Of a stretch of DNA of 64,000 bases, positions 26,648-36,304 are shown in pieces (within the stretch, counting starts at the first letter, position 1; each line of letters opens with the position of its first letter). Source of the DNA: G963667675 sp964291545 (GTDB taxonomy: Bacteria > Chloroflexota > Dehalococcoidia > Lucifugimonadales > UBA3495); the NCBI GenBank assembly GCA_964291545.2, contig OZ219861.1, positions 1,260,737 through 1,324,736 on the forward strand. The letters are read 5' to 3'. The translations under genes and the position numbers were made by a program. The notes under the pieces are model-generated. The model did no database searches. It had not been told where the DNA came from and worked only from the letters and a program-made list of their open reading frames with translations.

Positions 26648-27535
26648 TTAGGAGCCGTGGATGCTGATGCGGGCGGCGGTCAGGGTGTTGACCAAGAGCA
26701 TGGCGATGGTCATGGGACCGACGCCGCCGGGCACGGGGGTGATGGCTTCAGCCAGCTGGGACACCGGTTCGAAGTCCACGTCCCCTTCCAGCCGGTAGCC
26801 TCGCTTGCGGTTGGGGTCGTCCACCCGGTTGATGCCGACGTCGATGACCACGGCGCCGTCCTTGACCATGTCGGCGGTGACGGCGTTGGGGCGGCCCATG
26901 GCGGCTACCACTACGTCCGCCTGCCGGGTCATACCGGCCAGGTCCTTGGTGCGGGTGTGGCAGACGGTGACAGTGGCGTTGCCCCCCGCCTGCCGCTGCA
27001 TCAGAAGTATGGCCAGGGGCTTGCCCACGATGTCGCTGCGGCCGCAAATGACGACGTTGCGGCCGGCGGGGTCGTAGCCGTTGCGCAGCAGCAATTCACG
27101 GATGCCGGCGGGGGTGCAGGGAACGAAGGTGGCCCGCCCCTGGGCCAGCCTGCCCAGGTTGAAGGGGTGGATACCGTCCACGTCCTTGGCGGGGTTGACG
27201 GCCTCTATGGTCTTCTGCTGGTCGATGTGAGGCGGCAGTGGAAGCTGCACCAGGATGCCGTGGAATTTGGAATCATTGTTCAGCCGTTCCAGCAATACCA
27301 GAAGGTCTTCTTGGGACGTGTCGGCCGGCAACTCGAAGGTCTCGCTGAACATGCCTACCTCGTCGCAGGCGCGCCGCTTGTTGCGGACATAGACGGCGGA
27401 CGCGGGGTCATCGCCCACCAGCACGGCTGCCAGACCGGGAGAGACCTGGTGCTTCTGCTGTATCTCGGCGACGCCCGCGGCTACTTCGCCGCGAATCTCT
27501 TTGGCCACCGCCGAGCCATCTAGAATTTTCGCCAT
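26648..27535 (-). CDS. folD: Bifunctional methylenetetrahydrofolate dehydrogenase / methenyltetrahydrofolate cyclohydrolase
   Basis: A 295-residue FolD. The start MAKILDGSAVAKEIRGEV at 27,535 is the family start; the frame is open for 197 more codons upstream, but that extension is antisense to the DUF2779 gene and is not real. YVRNKRRAC carries the catalytic Lys, and the signature PLPPHIDQQKTIEAVNPAKDVDG is complete. The NADP site is GRSDIVGKP, and PVPGGVGPMTIAMLLVNT closes the protein. It interconverts 5,10-methylene- and 10-formyl-tetrahydrofolate in one-carbon metabolism. It lies 240 bases upstream of queA on the same strand, with repeats between them. Confidence 0.96.
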   Translation of the reverse strand: MAKILDGSAVAKEIRGEVAAGVAEIQQKHQVSPGLAAVLVGDDPASAVYVRNKRRACDEVGMFSETFELPADTSQEDLLVLLERLNNDSKFHGILVQLPLPPHIDQQKTIEAVNPAKDVDGIHPFNLGRLAQGRATFVPCTPAGIRELLLRNGYDPAGRNVVICGRSDIVGKPLAILLMQRQAGGNATVTVCHTRTKDLAGMTRQADVVVAAMGRPNAVTADMVKDGAVVIDVGINRVDDPNRKRGYRLEGDVDFEPVSQLAEAITPVPGGVGPMTIAMLLVNTLTAARISIHGS

Positions 27536-27748
27536 CTCGACTATGCCTGCTTTCGAATCTGTTAGAGAGCCAGGGTAATCAGCTACCTGTGAACGCTGCA
27601 TTGCCCCTGTAAGTGTGACTCTGGAGAACCTCGGGGCAATTCTAGCAGGCGTCCAATTCACCGGCAACGAGGACCGGCTGCTCTTGAGCGCCGCTGCCTG
27701 GATGTTAGAATCGCTGCATCTCTCAAGAACCATGAAGGGCGGTGAGCT

Positions 27749-29230
27749 ATGCCCGGTTTGTCCAAGTCCAGGTTCCAGTCCGGCCTCCAATGTCTGAAAC
27801 GGCTCTACCTGGACTGCTACAACCGTGATCTGGCAGACCCCATCGGCCCGGCACAACAGGCGGTGTTCGACACCGGCAACGCGGTGGGCGAGAAGGCGAG
27901 ACAGCGCTTTCCCGGCGGCAGACTGGTGGAGGAATCGCACCTGGAGCACGGCCGGGCCGTGGAAACGACCCGGACCCTGCTGGCCGACGGGTCGATACCA
28001 TCCCTGTACGAGGCGGCGGTGACCTTCGAGAGCATCAGGACCCGTTTCGACGTCTTGGTGCGTCGGGGAAGGCAGAGGTTCGACCTGGTGGAGGTGAAGT
28101 CGTCCACAAGCGTGAAAGAGGAGCACATCACCGACGTGGCAATCCAGCTATACGCAGCCGAGGGCTCCGGCATCGCTCTAGACAGGGCCTATTTGATGCA
28201 CCTGAACCGGGAGTACGTTTACCTCGGCGGGGAGCATGACTTGGAGCAGTTGTTCACGCTGGCGGACATTACTGAGGAAGCTAGGGAGTATGCGGCGCAA
28301 GGCGTCCCCGCCGCGTTGGAGGCGATGTGGGAGACGCTGGAACTGGACGCGGCGCCGGACATTGACACCGGCAAGCACTGCAAGAAGCCGTACACGTGCT
28401 CATTTTTCGGTCACTGCCACCAAGGTGAACCGGAGCATTCGGTGATGCAGTTGCCGCGGCTGAGCGATAGGCTGTTGGAGCGGTTGAAGGGCGCAGGAAT
28501 TCGCAGCATAGGAGACATCCCGCCGGACCTAGCCGGTTTGAACGCTATGCAGACTCGGATTCGCGAATCCGTTGTGGACGGACGCCCCTACGTCAGCCCA
28601 GGCCTGCGCCGCAGCTTGGAAGAAATTGCGCTGCCCGCCAGCTTCCTGGACTTCGAGACCGTCAACCCGGGGATTCCCATCTACATTGGGACCAGACCCT
28701 ATGAGAGGATACCCTTCCAGTGGTCTTTGCATGTTGCGGATGACTCAGGGGAGTCAACTCACAAGGAGTTTCTCAATCACGACGGCCATGACCCCAGGGA
28801 GCGGTTCGCCGCCAGCTTGCTGGATGCGTTGCCCGGCTCCGGCTCCATCGTAGCCTATTCGCCCTACGAGAAGAGCGTCATCAACGAATTGGCGGAGGCG
28901 CTGCCCCGGTACCGGGACGGCCTGCTGGCCCTGACGCCCCGGATCGTCGACCTGATGAAGGTGGTGCAGGGCAACTACTACCATCCGGGGTTTCACGGCA
29001 GCTTTTCCATCAAGTCGGTGCTGCCTGCCCTGGCGCCCGGTTTTGGCTACGACGAGTTGGAGGTGCAGGAGGGCCTGGCGGCCTCGGCCGCCTACGCTCG
29101 ACTGGTGACCGGCGATGTGCCTGAGGATGAGGCGGCGGAGGCGCGGGAAGCGCTGCTAGCCTACTGCAAGCGGGACACGGAGGCGATGGTGCGGGTGTAC
29201 CAACGGCTGCTGGATGAGGCGGGTGGATAG
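27749..29230 (+). CDS. DUF2779 protein: Cas4-like nuclease domain plus DEDD exonuclease-like domain
   Basis: A 493-residue protein. The N-terminal half resembles Cas4/AddB-type PD-(D/E)XK nucleases: Asp101 in the TRFDVLV strand, Glu115-Val-Lys117 in FDLVEVKSST. Four cysteines placed as in the Cas4 iron-sulphur cluster are Cys15 in the first helix, and Cys211, Cys217 and Cys223 behind the core. The C-terminal half, the DUF2779 part, begins with FLDFETVNP (Asp301, Glu303) and continues with VAYSPYEKSVINELAE and a late AYCKRDTEAMV. This matches an RNase H-like DEDD 3'-5' exonuclease. The cellular role of this family is not established. It stands alone, with no CRISPR array or cas genes in the window. 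Confidence 0.82.
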   Translation: MPGLSKSRFQSGLQCLKRLYLDCYNRDLADPIGPAQQAVFDTGNAVGEKARQRFPGGRLVEESHLEHGRAVETTRTLLADGSIPSLYEAAVTFESIRTRFDVLVRRGRQRFDLVEVKSSTSVKEEHITDVAIQLYAAEGSGIALDRAYLMHLNREYVYLGGEHDLEQLFTLADITEEAREYAAQGVPAALEAMWETLELDAAPDIDTGKHCKKPYTCSFFGHCHQGEPEHSVMQLPRLSDRLLERLKGAGIRSIGDIPPDLAGLNAMQTRIRESVVDGRPYVSPGLRRSLEEIALPASFLDFETVNPGIPIYIGTRPYERIPFQWSLHVADDSGESTHKEFLNHDGHDPRERFAASLLDALPGSGSIVAYSPYEKSVINELAEALPRYRDGLLALTPRIVDLMKVVQGNYYHPGFHGSFSIKSVLPALAPGFGYDELEVQEGLAASAAYARLVTGDVPEDEAAEAREALLAYCKRDTEAMVRVYQRLLDEAGG

Positions 29231-29447
29231 TGAGGAGTGGCTGTAGTTTTCGCCAATATCGAACACCATCAATATGAGGAACCGACGAAGTTGGATTCAT
29301 GATGAGCCAGAAATGGCTCAAAGAGAAAAACGTGCTAACATGGGGCGACATCAGGGCACTCCAGCCATAGACCCCACAACGATGCATGGTAAGTCAGCAG
29401 TGGCTCCGCATAACACCGCCGCATAACACCGCAGAAGGAGTAGAGTC

Positions 29448-30395
29448 ATGCCGCTGGATCCTCAGGCGCAAGCAGTGTTGGACCAAATGGCGGCCATGGG
29501 GCTTCCGCCCGCCCATACGGTGTCGCCGGAAGAGGCCAGGATAAACCTGAACGCCAGGCCCAGGTCGCCGGGGCCTGAGATGGCAAAGGTGGAGGACAGG
29601 GTAATTCCGGGCGACGGGCCGGACATCCCGGTGCGCATCTATACCCCACACGGCAGCGGCCCCTTCCCCGGCATGGTGTGGTTCCACGGCGGCGGCTGGG
29701 TGGTGGGAAACCTGGACACGGCCGACGGCAACGCCCGGCACGTGGCCGCAGGCGCTGGATGCGTGGTGGTGTCAGTGGGCTATCGCCTGGCCCCGGAGGA
29801 CAAGTTCCCCGCCGCGGCCGATGACAGCTACGCGGCAACGCGGTGGGTAGCCGAGAACGCAGCGAGCATCGGCGTCGACCCGGCTCGCATAGCGGTGGGC
29901 GGGGACAGCGCCGGGGGCAACCTGGCCGCGGTGGTATCGTTGATGGCCAGGGACCGGGGAGGTCCGCCCCTGGTATTCCAGCTTATGGTCTACCCGGCGA
30001 CGGAGCGGAACTTCGAGACCGAGTCTTGCCGGGAGAACGCCGACGGCTACCTGTTGACCACGGACAGCATGAAGTGGTTTTGGGCCCACTATCTCAGTTC
30101 CGAGGAGGACGTGGCCAATCCCTACGCCGCGCCGATGGCCGCAGATGACTTGACGGGCCTGCCTCCGGCTTTGGTTATCACCGCGGAGTTCGACCCCCTG
30201 CGGGACGAGGGGGAGGCCTACGGGCGGCGGCTGCAAGAGGCAGGCGTCCCGGCCACCAACAGCCGGTACGACGGCATGATCCACGGCTTCTTCAGCATGT
30301 CTCTGGTCATCGACAAAGGAAGAGAGGCCGTCTTGGAGGCTTCGGCAGCTTTGAGGGCAGCCTTTGCAGCCAAGGAACGCAGCACAGCCGGCTGA
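29448..30395 (+). CDS. Alpha/beta hydrolase, hormone-sensitive-lipase (family IV) esterase
   Basis: A 315-residue esterase. The oxyanion motif HGGGW is at 80-84, the nucleophile elbow GDSAGGN gives Ser154, and the acid and base of the triad are Asp249 (TAEFDPLRD) and His279 (GMIHGFF). It hydrolyses short acyl esters in the cytoplasm; the natural substrate is not known. The cupin gene follows within 20 bases on the same strand and is probably co-transcribed. Confidence 0.93.
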   Translation: MPLDPQAQAVLDQMAAMGLPPAHTVSPEEARINLNARPRSPGPEMAKVEDRVIPGDGPDIPVRIYTPHGSGPFPGMVWFHGGGWVVGNLDTADGNARHVAAGAGCVVVSVGYRLAPEDKFPAAADDSYAATRWVAENAASIGVDPARIAVGGDSAGGNLAAVVSLMARDRGGPPLVFQLMVYPATERNFETESCRENADGYLLTTDSMKWFWAHYLSSEEDVANPYAAPMAADDLTGLPPALVITAEFDPLRDEGEAYGRRLQEAGVPATNSRYDGMIHGFFSMSLVIDKGREAVLEASAALRAAFAAKERSTAG

Positions 30396-30413
30396 CGTAC
30401 TGGAGTTTGAACG

Positions 30414-30749
30414 ATGACTGTGATGAGACTCTACTCAGGCGATGACGGCGAGTCGCACTTCGAGGAAATCGACCCCGCAAACAATCCCGGCTGGTTAGTC
30501 CTGCAACAGGCCACCGGCATCATGTTCAGGACGACCAGGGCCGGCTTTTTCGAAGACTATCACAACGCTCCCAGGCGGCAGTACGTCATCTCTCTTTCCG
30601 GTGAGGCCGAAATCGGAGTGGCCGACGGCACCGTCTACAGGTCGGGGCCCGGAGACGCGACCTTGTGCGAAGACCTGACGGGCCACGGACACACATACCG
30701 GATCATAGGCGACCAGCACCGGGTCACCGCCATCATACACTTGGACTAG
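30414..30749 (+). CDS. Cupin-domain protein
   Basis: A 111-residue single-domain cupin. Motif-like strands are YVISLSGEAEIGVADGTVYRSGPGDATLCEDLTGHGHTYRI, with the GxG turn and the late His pair of the second motif. The first motif's usual HxH is replaced by the NAPRRQY region, so metal binding may be weak or absent. It sits between an esterase and a GMC oxidoreductase. A binding or isomerising role on their substrates is possible but unproven. Confidence 0.75.
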   Translation: MTVMRLYSGDDGESHFEEIDPANNPGWLVLQQATGIMFRTTRAGFFEDYHNAPRRQYVISLSGEAEIGVADGTVYRSGPGDATLCEDLTGHGHTYRIIGDQHRVTAIIHLD

Positions 30750-30906
30750 CGCTCCCGGCCGGCATTAATCCGTTCTTGGTCAAGACTATCCACGCCTGGA
30801 GTGCCAGCCGTCGGCAGAGTAGCGCTGCTCTCCGGAATAGGGCCTGGGATAGCCTCACCCCCGGCGACTTGAGAATAAGCGGTCAGACCCACATGGAGGA
30901 GCACGA

Positions 30907-32457
30907 GTGAAGTACGACTACATCGTAATCGGCGCGGGGTCGGCGGGGGCTATCCTGGCCACCCGGCTGTCCGAGGACCCCAGCCGGTCGGTGCTGCTGC
31001 TGGAGGCGGGGCCGGACTATCCTGAATTTGCACACCTCCCAGACGACGTGAAGTTCGGCTACGCAACGGAAGCGGACGTAATGACCAGCGAGCACAACTG
31101 GCAGTTCATCGGCAAGGCCACCGAGGAAGCCGGTCCAATGATGGTGCCCAGGGGCAAAGTGACCGGCGGCTCCAGCGCCATCAACGGCCAGGTGTTCCTG
31201 CGCGGCGTGCCGGAGGACTATGATGGCTGGGCGTCCTTGGGCAACGACGAATGGACTTTCCCAAAGCTGCTCCCCTACTTCCGTAAAATCGAAAGCGACA
31301 CGGACTACGGCACCGACGATTTCCACAACGCCGACGGTCCCATTGTGATGCACCGCTTCAAGCGGGAGGCCTGGCTTCCGCCCCAAACGGCTTTCTACGA
31401 GGCGGCCCGGGCTGCGGGGTTTGCCGACTGCCCGGACCACAACCACCCGGATTCCTGGGGGGTGGGCCCAATCCCGCTGAACAACCCCAACGGCATCCGC
31501 ATGAGCACCGCCCTGGGCTACCTGGACCAGGCAAGGCACCGGTTGAACCTGACCATCAGGCCCAACTGCACCGTGCATCGGCTGGTGTTCGAGGGCGCCC
31601 GCGCGGCCGGCGTGGAACTGGAGAGCGGGAGCGAGAAGTTCCTGGTGGAAGGCGACGAGATCATTCTATCCGCCGGCGCCATCGGTTCTCCCCAGATATT
31701 GTTGCTCTCCGGCGTCGGACCGGCAGACCACCTGCGGGAGTTGGGCATACCGGTGGTCTTGGACCGGCCCGGCGTAGGCCAGAACCTGCGGGACCATCCC
31801 GCCGCCTGGGTGACCTGGCGCACCAGGCCGGACTTTGCGCTGGACGGACTGGCGCCCAGGACGCAGCTAATGCTCCGCTATACGGCGGGGGGCTCGCATT
31901 TGCGCAACGACATGAAGGTGTCGATGCAGTCCTATGCCACGGCGCCGGTCAACCAAGGGGGAAACCGGATGGCCCCCGTGGGCATCCGCATGATCGCCGG
32001 GGTTTACCTGGCCGAGGGGGCGGGGGAGTTGAAGCTTGCCTCCGCCGACCCCAACCAGCAGCCCGTATTGGAGTACCGCTTCCTGGAGAACGAGTTCGAC
32101 CGGCAGCGCCTGCGGGAAGCGGTGCGGATTTGCGTGGGTTTGGGGGAGCACGAGGCCTTCAAGCACATTATCCAGGAGTTGGTGGCGCCGGCCGACGCCG
32201 ACCTGGCCTCGGACGAGGCGCTGGACCGGTGGCTCAGACGCGCCGTCACTACCTCTCAGCACATCTCCGGCACCTGCAAGATGGGCCCGGCATCGGACGC
32301 CATGGCCGTGGTGGACCAGCGCGGCAGGGTCCACGGTCTGCAAGGGCTGAGGGTGGCGGACGCTTCGGTAATGCCCGACTGCGTCAGGGCCAATACCAAC
32401 GTCACGGCCATGGTAATCGGCGAGCGGGTCTCAGACTTCATCATCCAGGGCTCTTAG
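30907..32457 (+). CDS. GMC-family FAD oxidoreductase (choline dehydrogenase-like)
   Basis: A 516-residue glucose-methanol-choline oxidoreductase. The FAD motif YIVIGAGSAGAILATRLSED opens the protein and is followed by VLLLEAG. PRGKVTGGSSAINGQVFLRG is GMC signature 1 and GAIGSPQILLLSGVGP is signature 2. The C-terminal SQHISGTCKMG gives the catalytic His, followed by ADASVMPDCVRANTNVTAMVIGE. It starts at GTG with GGAGGAG upstream. It oxidises an alcohol to an aldehyde; the substrate is unknown. It is in tandem with the esterase, cupin and molybdenum hydroxylase genes. Confidence 0.93.
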   Translation: MKYDYIVIGAGSAGAILATRLSEDPSRSVLLLEAGPDYPEFAHLPDDVKFGYATEADVMTSEHNWQFIGKATEEAGPMMVPRGKVTGGSSAINGQVFLRGVPEDYDGWASLGNDEWTFPKLLPYFRKIESDTDYGTDDFHNADGPIVMHRFKREAWLPPQTAFYEAARAAGFADCPDHNHPDSWGVGPIPLNNPNGIRMSTALGYLDQARHRLNLTIRPNCTVHRLVFEGARAAGVELESGSEKFLVEGDEIILSAGAIGSPQILLLSGVGPADHLRELGIPVVLDRPGVGQNLRDHPAAWVTWRTRPDFALDGLAPRTQLMLRYTAGGSHLRNDMKVSMQSYATAPVNQGGNRMAPVGIRMIAGVYLAEGAGELKLASADPNQQPVLEYRFLENEFDRQRLREAVRICVGLGEHEAFKHIIQELVAPADADLASDEALDRWLRRAVTTSQHISGTCKMGPASDAMAVVDQRGRVHGLQGLRVADASVMPDCVRANTNVTAMVIGERVSDFIIQGS

Positions 32458-32619
32458 AGCAATAAAGGGCGCGGCTGTGCCCGGCCCGTTGAGAACCGGC
32501 GGGCAGTGACGCCTGCGTCGCTTGATTCCGAGACTGCTGCAGTCTCATGCCGGACGCTTCGACATGTGGTAAGTTATTGTCAACCTGGAGCGTGCCGGTA
32601 CATTCCCAGGAGGAAGGCA

Positions 32620-34962
32620 GTGGCTGACCGGACATCGGACATGGCTATTGGTCCGGATGAACACGGGGGAGAGCACAGAGTAGTCGGCACCCGCCCCATC
32701 AGGCACGACGGCCCGGACAAAGTGGTGGGCCGGGCCAGGTATGCCGCCGACGTTTTCCCGACGGGACTGCTCCACGCCAAGCTGCTGCGCAGTCCGCACG
32801 CCCACGCGGTAATCAAGAATATCGACGCTACCCGGGCCCTGGCCCTGCCGGGGGTGAAGGCCGTTGCCACCGGCGCAGACTTTCCCATGGTGTCCGCCGA
32901 GGCTGCGGACCAGGAAGAAGGGGCCATGATGAACTACGGCTTCTACAGCCGGAACGTCATGGCCCGGGAGAAGGCCCTGTACCTGGGCCACGTCGTAGCT
33001 GCAGTGGCTGCCGTCTCAGCGCCTGTTGCTGAAGAAGCGCTCTCCCTGATAGACGTGGACTACGACGTATTGCCGCCGGCGCTGGACGCCTACGAGGCCA
33101 TGAGGGACGATGCCCCCATACTGCACGACCGGCTGTTGACGCTGGTCAACCCAAACTTCCGGCCCGGTGGATTCGGCGACACCCCCGACGGGAAGAGGAG
33201 CAACGTCGCCAACCGCTACGAGTTTCGGACCGGAGACCCGGAGAAGGGGTTTAGAGAAGCAGACGTGGTGGTGGACCGGGAGTTCCACACTAAGTCGGTG
33301 CATCAGGGGTATATAGAGCCCCATTCGGCAACCGGGATGTGGAGCTCCGACGACAGCATAACCGTCTGGTGCAGCACCCAGGGCCACTTTGCCCTGAGGG
33401 ACCATACCGCCGCAATCCTGGGCGTCAACGTGTCCAAGGTGAAGATCGTGCCCATGGAGATTGGCGGAGGGTTCGGCGGGAAGGGACAAGGGGGCTGCTA
33501 CATCGAGCCGGTGGTCGCCGTTCTGTCCCGCAAGTCGGGGCAGGCGGTGAAGCTGACCATGACCAGGCAGGAGGTGTTCCAGGGCACCGGCCCCACGTCG
33601 GCTACGCACATCCGGGTGAAGCTGGGGGCCACCAAAGAGGGCAAAATCACGGCAGCCGACTGCCGGCTGATATACGAAGCGGGGGCCTTTCCGGGCTCCC
33701 CAGTGTCTACGGGGTGCCGCACCATGTTGGCGCCCTACGAGGTGCCCAATGCCTACCTGGAAGGCCTGGACGTGGTGTGCAACACCCAGAAAGTGGTAGC
33801 TTACCGCGCGCCGGGCTCGCCTGCGGCGGCTTTTGCCGCAGAGTCGGCCATCGACGAGCTTTGCCGAAAGCTATCGATGGACCCCGTGGAGTTCAGGCTG
33901 CGCAACGCGGCCAAGGAAGGGACGCGCCAGCCCACGGGTCCCGTGTTCCGGCGCATAGGCATGGTGGAGACCCTGCAGGTTGCCGAAGACCATCCCCACC
34001 TTTACGAACCCATCAGCGGGTCCAACACGGGGAAGCGCGGGGGCAGGGGCGTGGCCGCGGGGGCCTGGTTCAACAGTTCCGGGCCGGCCAGCGCGGTGGC
34101 CAGCGTCAACCCCGACGGCACGGTCAGCCTGGTGGAAGGGTCGCCGGATATAGGCGGCAGCAGAGCGGCCATGGCCATGCACCTGGCCGAGGTGCTGGGC
34201 ATCCCGGTGGAGGAAATCAAGCCCTCCGTGGCAGACACGGACTCCATAGGGTACAGCTCCGGGGCCAGCGGCAGCGGCGTGACCTTCAAGACTGGGACGG
34301 CATGTTACGAGGCGGGGTTGGACATAAAGCGCCAGGTAATCGAACGGGCCGCCCGGATATGGGAGGTCGACCCGGAGGACGTCGAGTACGACGGAGGAGT
34401 AATCAGCTATAAAGGCGACAGCGAGCTAAGGACCACCATCAAGGAACTGGCGCCGCGGCTGAACGGCACCGGAGGCCCCATCGTGGGGCGGGCCACGGTC
34501 AACCCGCCTGGGGTGGGCAACGCCTTTGCGGTGCACATAGTGGACGTGGAGGTGGACCCGGAGACGGGGAAGGTGGACATCCTGCGCTACACGGCCATCC
34601 AGGACGCGGGCAAGGCCGTTCACCCCGGCTACGTGGAGGGGCAGATGCAAGGGGGCGCAGCCCAGGGCATTGGATGGGCCCTGAACGAGGAGTATTACCT
34701 GGACAAACAGGGCCGGATGTTGAATTCCAGCTTCCTGGATTACCGGATGCCCACCAGCCTGGACCTGCCGATGATCGACACCGTAATCGTCGAGGTGCCC
34801 AATCCGGGCCACCCCTACGGAGTACGGGGCACAGGCGAGTTGCCGATCGTGCCGCCCATGGCGGCGGTGGCCAATGCGATATACGACGCCGTGGGGGTGC
34901 GGATGACAAGTCTGCCAATGAGTCCGGGCAGCGTGCTGGAAGCCCTGTGGGAGAAGGGCTAG
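32620..34962 (+). CDS. Xanthine dehydrogenase-family molybdopterin-binding subunit
   Basis: About 780 residues forming the large, molybdenum-cofactor subunit of the xanthine oxidase family. GTRPIRHDGPDKVVGRARYAADV is the family N-terminus. MEIGGGFGGKGQGGCYIEP is the first cofactor loop, and AYRAPGSPAAAFAAESAIDEL is the substrate loop; the latter lacks the AYRCSFR motif of aerobic form I CO dehydrogenase. The C-terminal VRGTGELPIVPPMAAVANAI contains the active-site Glu. I start it at GTG 32,620, preceded by AGGAGGAAGGCA; the open frame extends 38 codons upstream. The FAD and [2Fe-2S] subunits that normally accompany it are not next to it, so partners must be elsewhere or unusual. Confidence 0.92.
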   Translation: MADRTSDMAIGPDEHGGEHRVVGTRPIRHDGPDKVVGRARYAADVFPTGLLHAKLLRSPHAHAVIKNIDATRALALPGVKAVATGADFPMVSAEAADQEEGAMMNYGFYSRNVMAREKALYLGHVVAAVAAVSAPVAEEALSLIDVDYDVLPPALDAYEAMRDDAPILHDRLLTLVNPNFRPGGFGDTPDGKRSNVANRYEFRTGDPEKGFREADVVVDREFHTKSVHQGYIEPHSATGMWSSDDSITVWCSTQGHFALRDHTAAILGVNVSKVKIVPMEIGGGFGGKGQGGCYIEPVVAVLSRKSGQAVKLTMTRQEVFQGTGPTSATHIRVKLGATKEGKITAADCRLIYEAGAFPGSPVSTGCRTMLAPYEVPNAYLEGLDVVCNTQKVVAYRAPGSPAAAFAAESAIDELCRKLSMDPVEFRLRNAAKEGTRQPTGPVFRRIGMVETLQVAEDHPHLYEPISGSNTGKRGGRGVAAGAWFNSSGPASAVASVNPDGTVSLVEGSPDIGGSRAAMAMHLAEVLGIPVEEIKPSVADTDSIGYSSGASGSGVTFKTGTACYEAGLDIKRQVIERAARIWEVDPEDVEYDGGVISYKGDSELRTTIKELAPRLNGTGGPIVGRATVNPPGVGNAFAVHIVDVEVDPETGKVDILRYTAIQDAGKAVHPGYVEGQMQGGAAQGIGWALNEEYYLDKQGRMLNSSFLDYRMPTSLDLPMIDTVIVEVPNPGHPYGVRGTGELPIVPPMAAVANAIYDAVGVRMTSLPMSPGSVLEALWEKG

Positions 34963-35060
34963 GGGTTCATAGACACTAAAGCTGTGCGACTGTACACTGC
35001 CGGTAACGGCGGCTGTCGACCAGGCATAGATTCGGCGTCAACAGGACAGGGGAGGCCGAG

Positions 35061-36302
35061 ATGTTAATCGGACACTTTACTGAACAGCCCTGGCAGGACG
35101 AAGCCTCAGGCTTGATGGGCGCCCAGGGCACCGACCTGGGGATGAGCAACGAGCTATATGATCCCCAGGTGGGGGCCAAGCTCTATAACCGGTACCTGGA
35201 CGAGAAGGTATACGCCGAGGAGGTGGGTTTCGACGCCCTGATGCTCAACGAGCATCACAGCACCCCTTTCTGCATGCAGGGGGTCACCAACGTCGGGGCA
35301 TCGATCCTGGCCCGCATCACCAGCAAGGTGAAAATCGTCATCCTGGGCAACGTGCTGCCCATCTGGGACGACCCCCTGTGGTTGGCGGAGCAACTGGCCA
35401 TGATAGACCTGATCTCCCACGGGCGGCTGGTCTCCGGCTTCGTCCGCGGCGGCGGGCGGGAAAGCATATCCCACAACACGCCGCCGCACGACAACCGGGA
35501 GCGGTTCCAGGAGGCCCACGACTTCATCGTCAAGGCCTGGACCCAGCCCGGTCCCTGGCGCTGGGAGGGCAAGCATTACCAGTACCGGTACGTCAACCCC
35601 TGGGCCCGTCCCCTGCAGCAGCCCCACCCGCCCATCTGGATTCCGTCTACGGTAAGCGTGGAAACGGTCAAGTGGACGGCCGAGCACCGGTACCCGCTGG
35701 TATTGCTGGCAACCAAGCTGGAGCCGACCCTGGAGGCCTTCCAGTTGTACCATGACACGGCCGCCGAGCTGGGCTACAAGTCGGGCACGCAGAACGTGTC
35801 CTACCTGTGGAAGGTGCACGTGGACGAAACGGAGGAGAAGGCGGACGAGGTTGGCCGCAAGTACCTCTCCGGGGTGAGCAATCCATTCCTGGCAGGCAAT
35901 GAGGGCCAGGTGAACCCGGCCATCCTGAACCTGCCCGGCCATACCTCACGGTCGTCCCGGCGGCTCTCAGCCACGGCCTTCGGCCCCGCCGGCAGGTACG
36001 GCGCCAACTTGCGGCCCTATGAAGACCAGATAAAGGACCTGAGCATCGTTACCGGCACTCCCAAAACGGTGCTGCCCAAGATTCGCCAGGTGTTGGAATA
36101 CCTGAGGCCGGGAAGCATCTTCTTCTGGGACGGCGACGGGGCGATGACCCACGACGACCAGATGCGCAGCCTGAGGCTGATGGGAGAGGAAGTGCTGCCG
36201 GCGGTGAGGGAGATGGGCAAGGAACTGGAGCTGTTCAGCCCCTACGAAGTAGACCCCGCGACGGGCCAGCCCGTAGAGGAACCGGCGGCGGCGGAGGCCT
36301 GA
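35061..36302 (+). CDS. LLM-class flavin-dependent oxidoreductase
   Basis: A 413-residue luciferase-like monooxygenase TIM barrel. GFDALMLNEHHSTPFCMQG is the typical early strand-helix of the bacterial luciferase family, ARITSKVKIVILGNVLPIWDDPLWLAEQLAMIDLISHGRLVSGFVRG contains the family's core signature, and NNRERF-like HDNRERFQEAHDFIVKAW follows. It uses FMN or F420; which one cannot be told. Such enzymes are numerous in SAR202-type Chloroflexota and act on organosulphur, aromatic or recalcitrant carbon compounds. It ends two bases before the start of the next gene. Confidence 0.9.
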   Translation: MLIGHFTEQPWQDEASGLMGAQGTDLGMSNELYDPQVGAKLYNRYLDEKVYAEEVGFDALMLNEHHSTPFCMQGVTNVGASILARITSKVKIVILGNVLPIWDDPLWLAEQLAMIDLISHGRLVSGFVRGGGRESISHNTPPHDNRERFQEAHDFIVKAWTQPGPWRWEGKHYQYRYVNPWARPLQQPHPPIWIPSTVSVETVKWTAEHRYPLVLLATKLEPTLEAFQLYHDTAAELGYKSGTQNVSYLWKVHVDETEEKADEVGRKYLSGVSNPFLAGNEGQVNPAILNLPGHTSRSSRRLSATAFGPAGRYGANLRPYEDQIKDLSIVTGTPKTVLPKIRQVLEYLRPGSIFFWDGDGAMTHDDQMRSLRLMGEEVLPAVREMGKELELFSPYEVDPATGQPVEEPAAAEA

Positions 36303-36304
36303 GG

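Noticed and set aside
27536..28126. 197-codon N-terminal extension of FolD
   Set aside because: FolD has its normal start at 27,535. The extension is the antisense frame of the DUF2779 gene and has no FolD homology.
32506..32619. 38-codon N-terminal extension of the molybdenum hydroxylase
   Set aside because: A strong AGGAGGAAGGCA site precedes the GTG at 32,620, where the family N-terminus begins.
33339..34412. 357-codon frame inside the molybdenum hydroxylase gene
   Set aside because: It is a +1 frame with low-complexity Gly/Arg composition, overlapped fully by the real gene.
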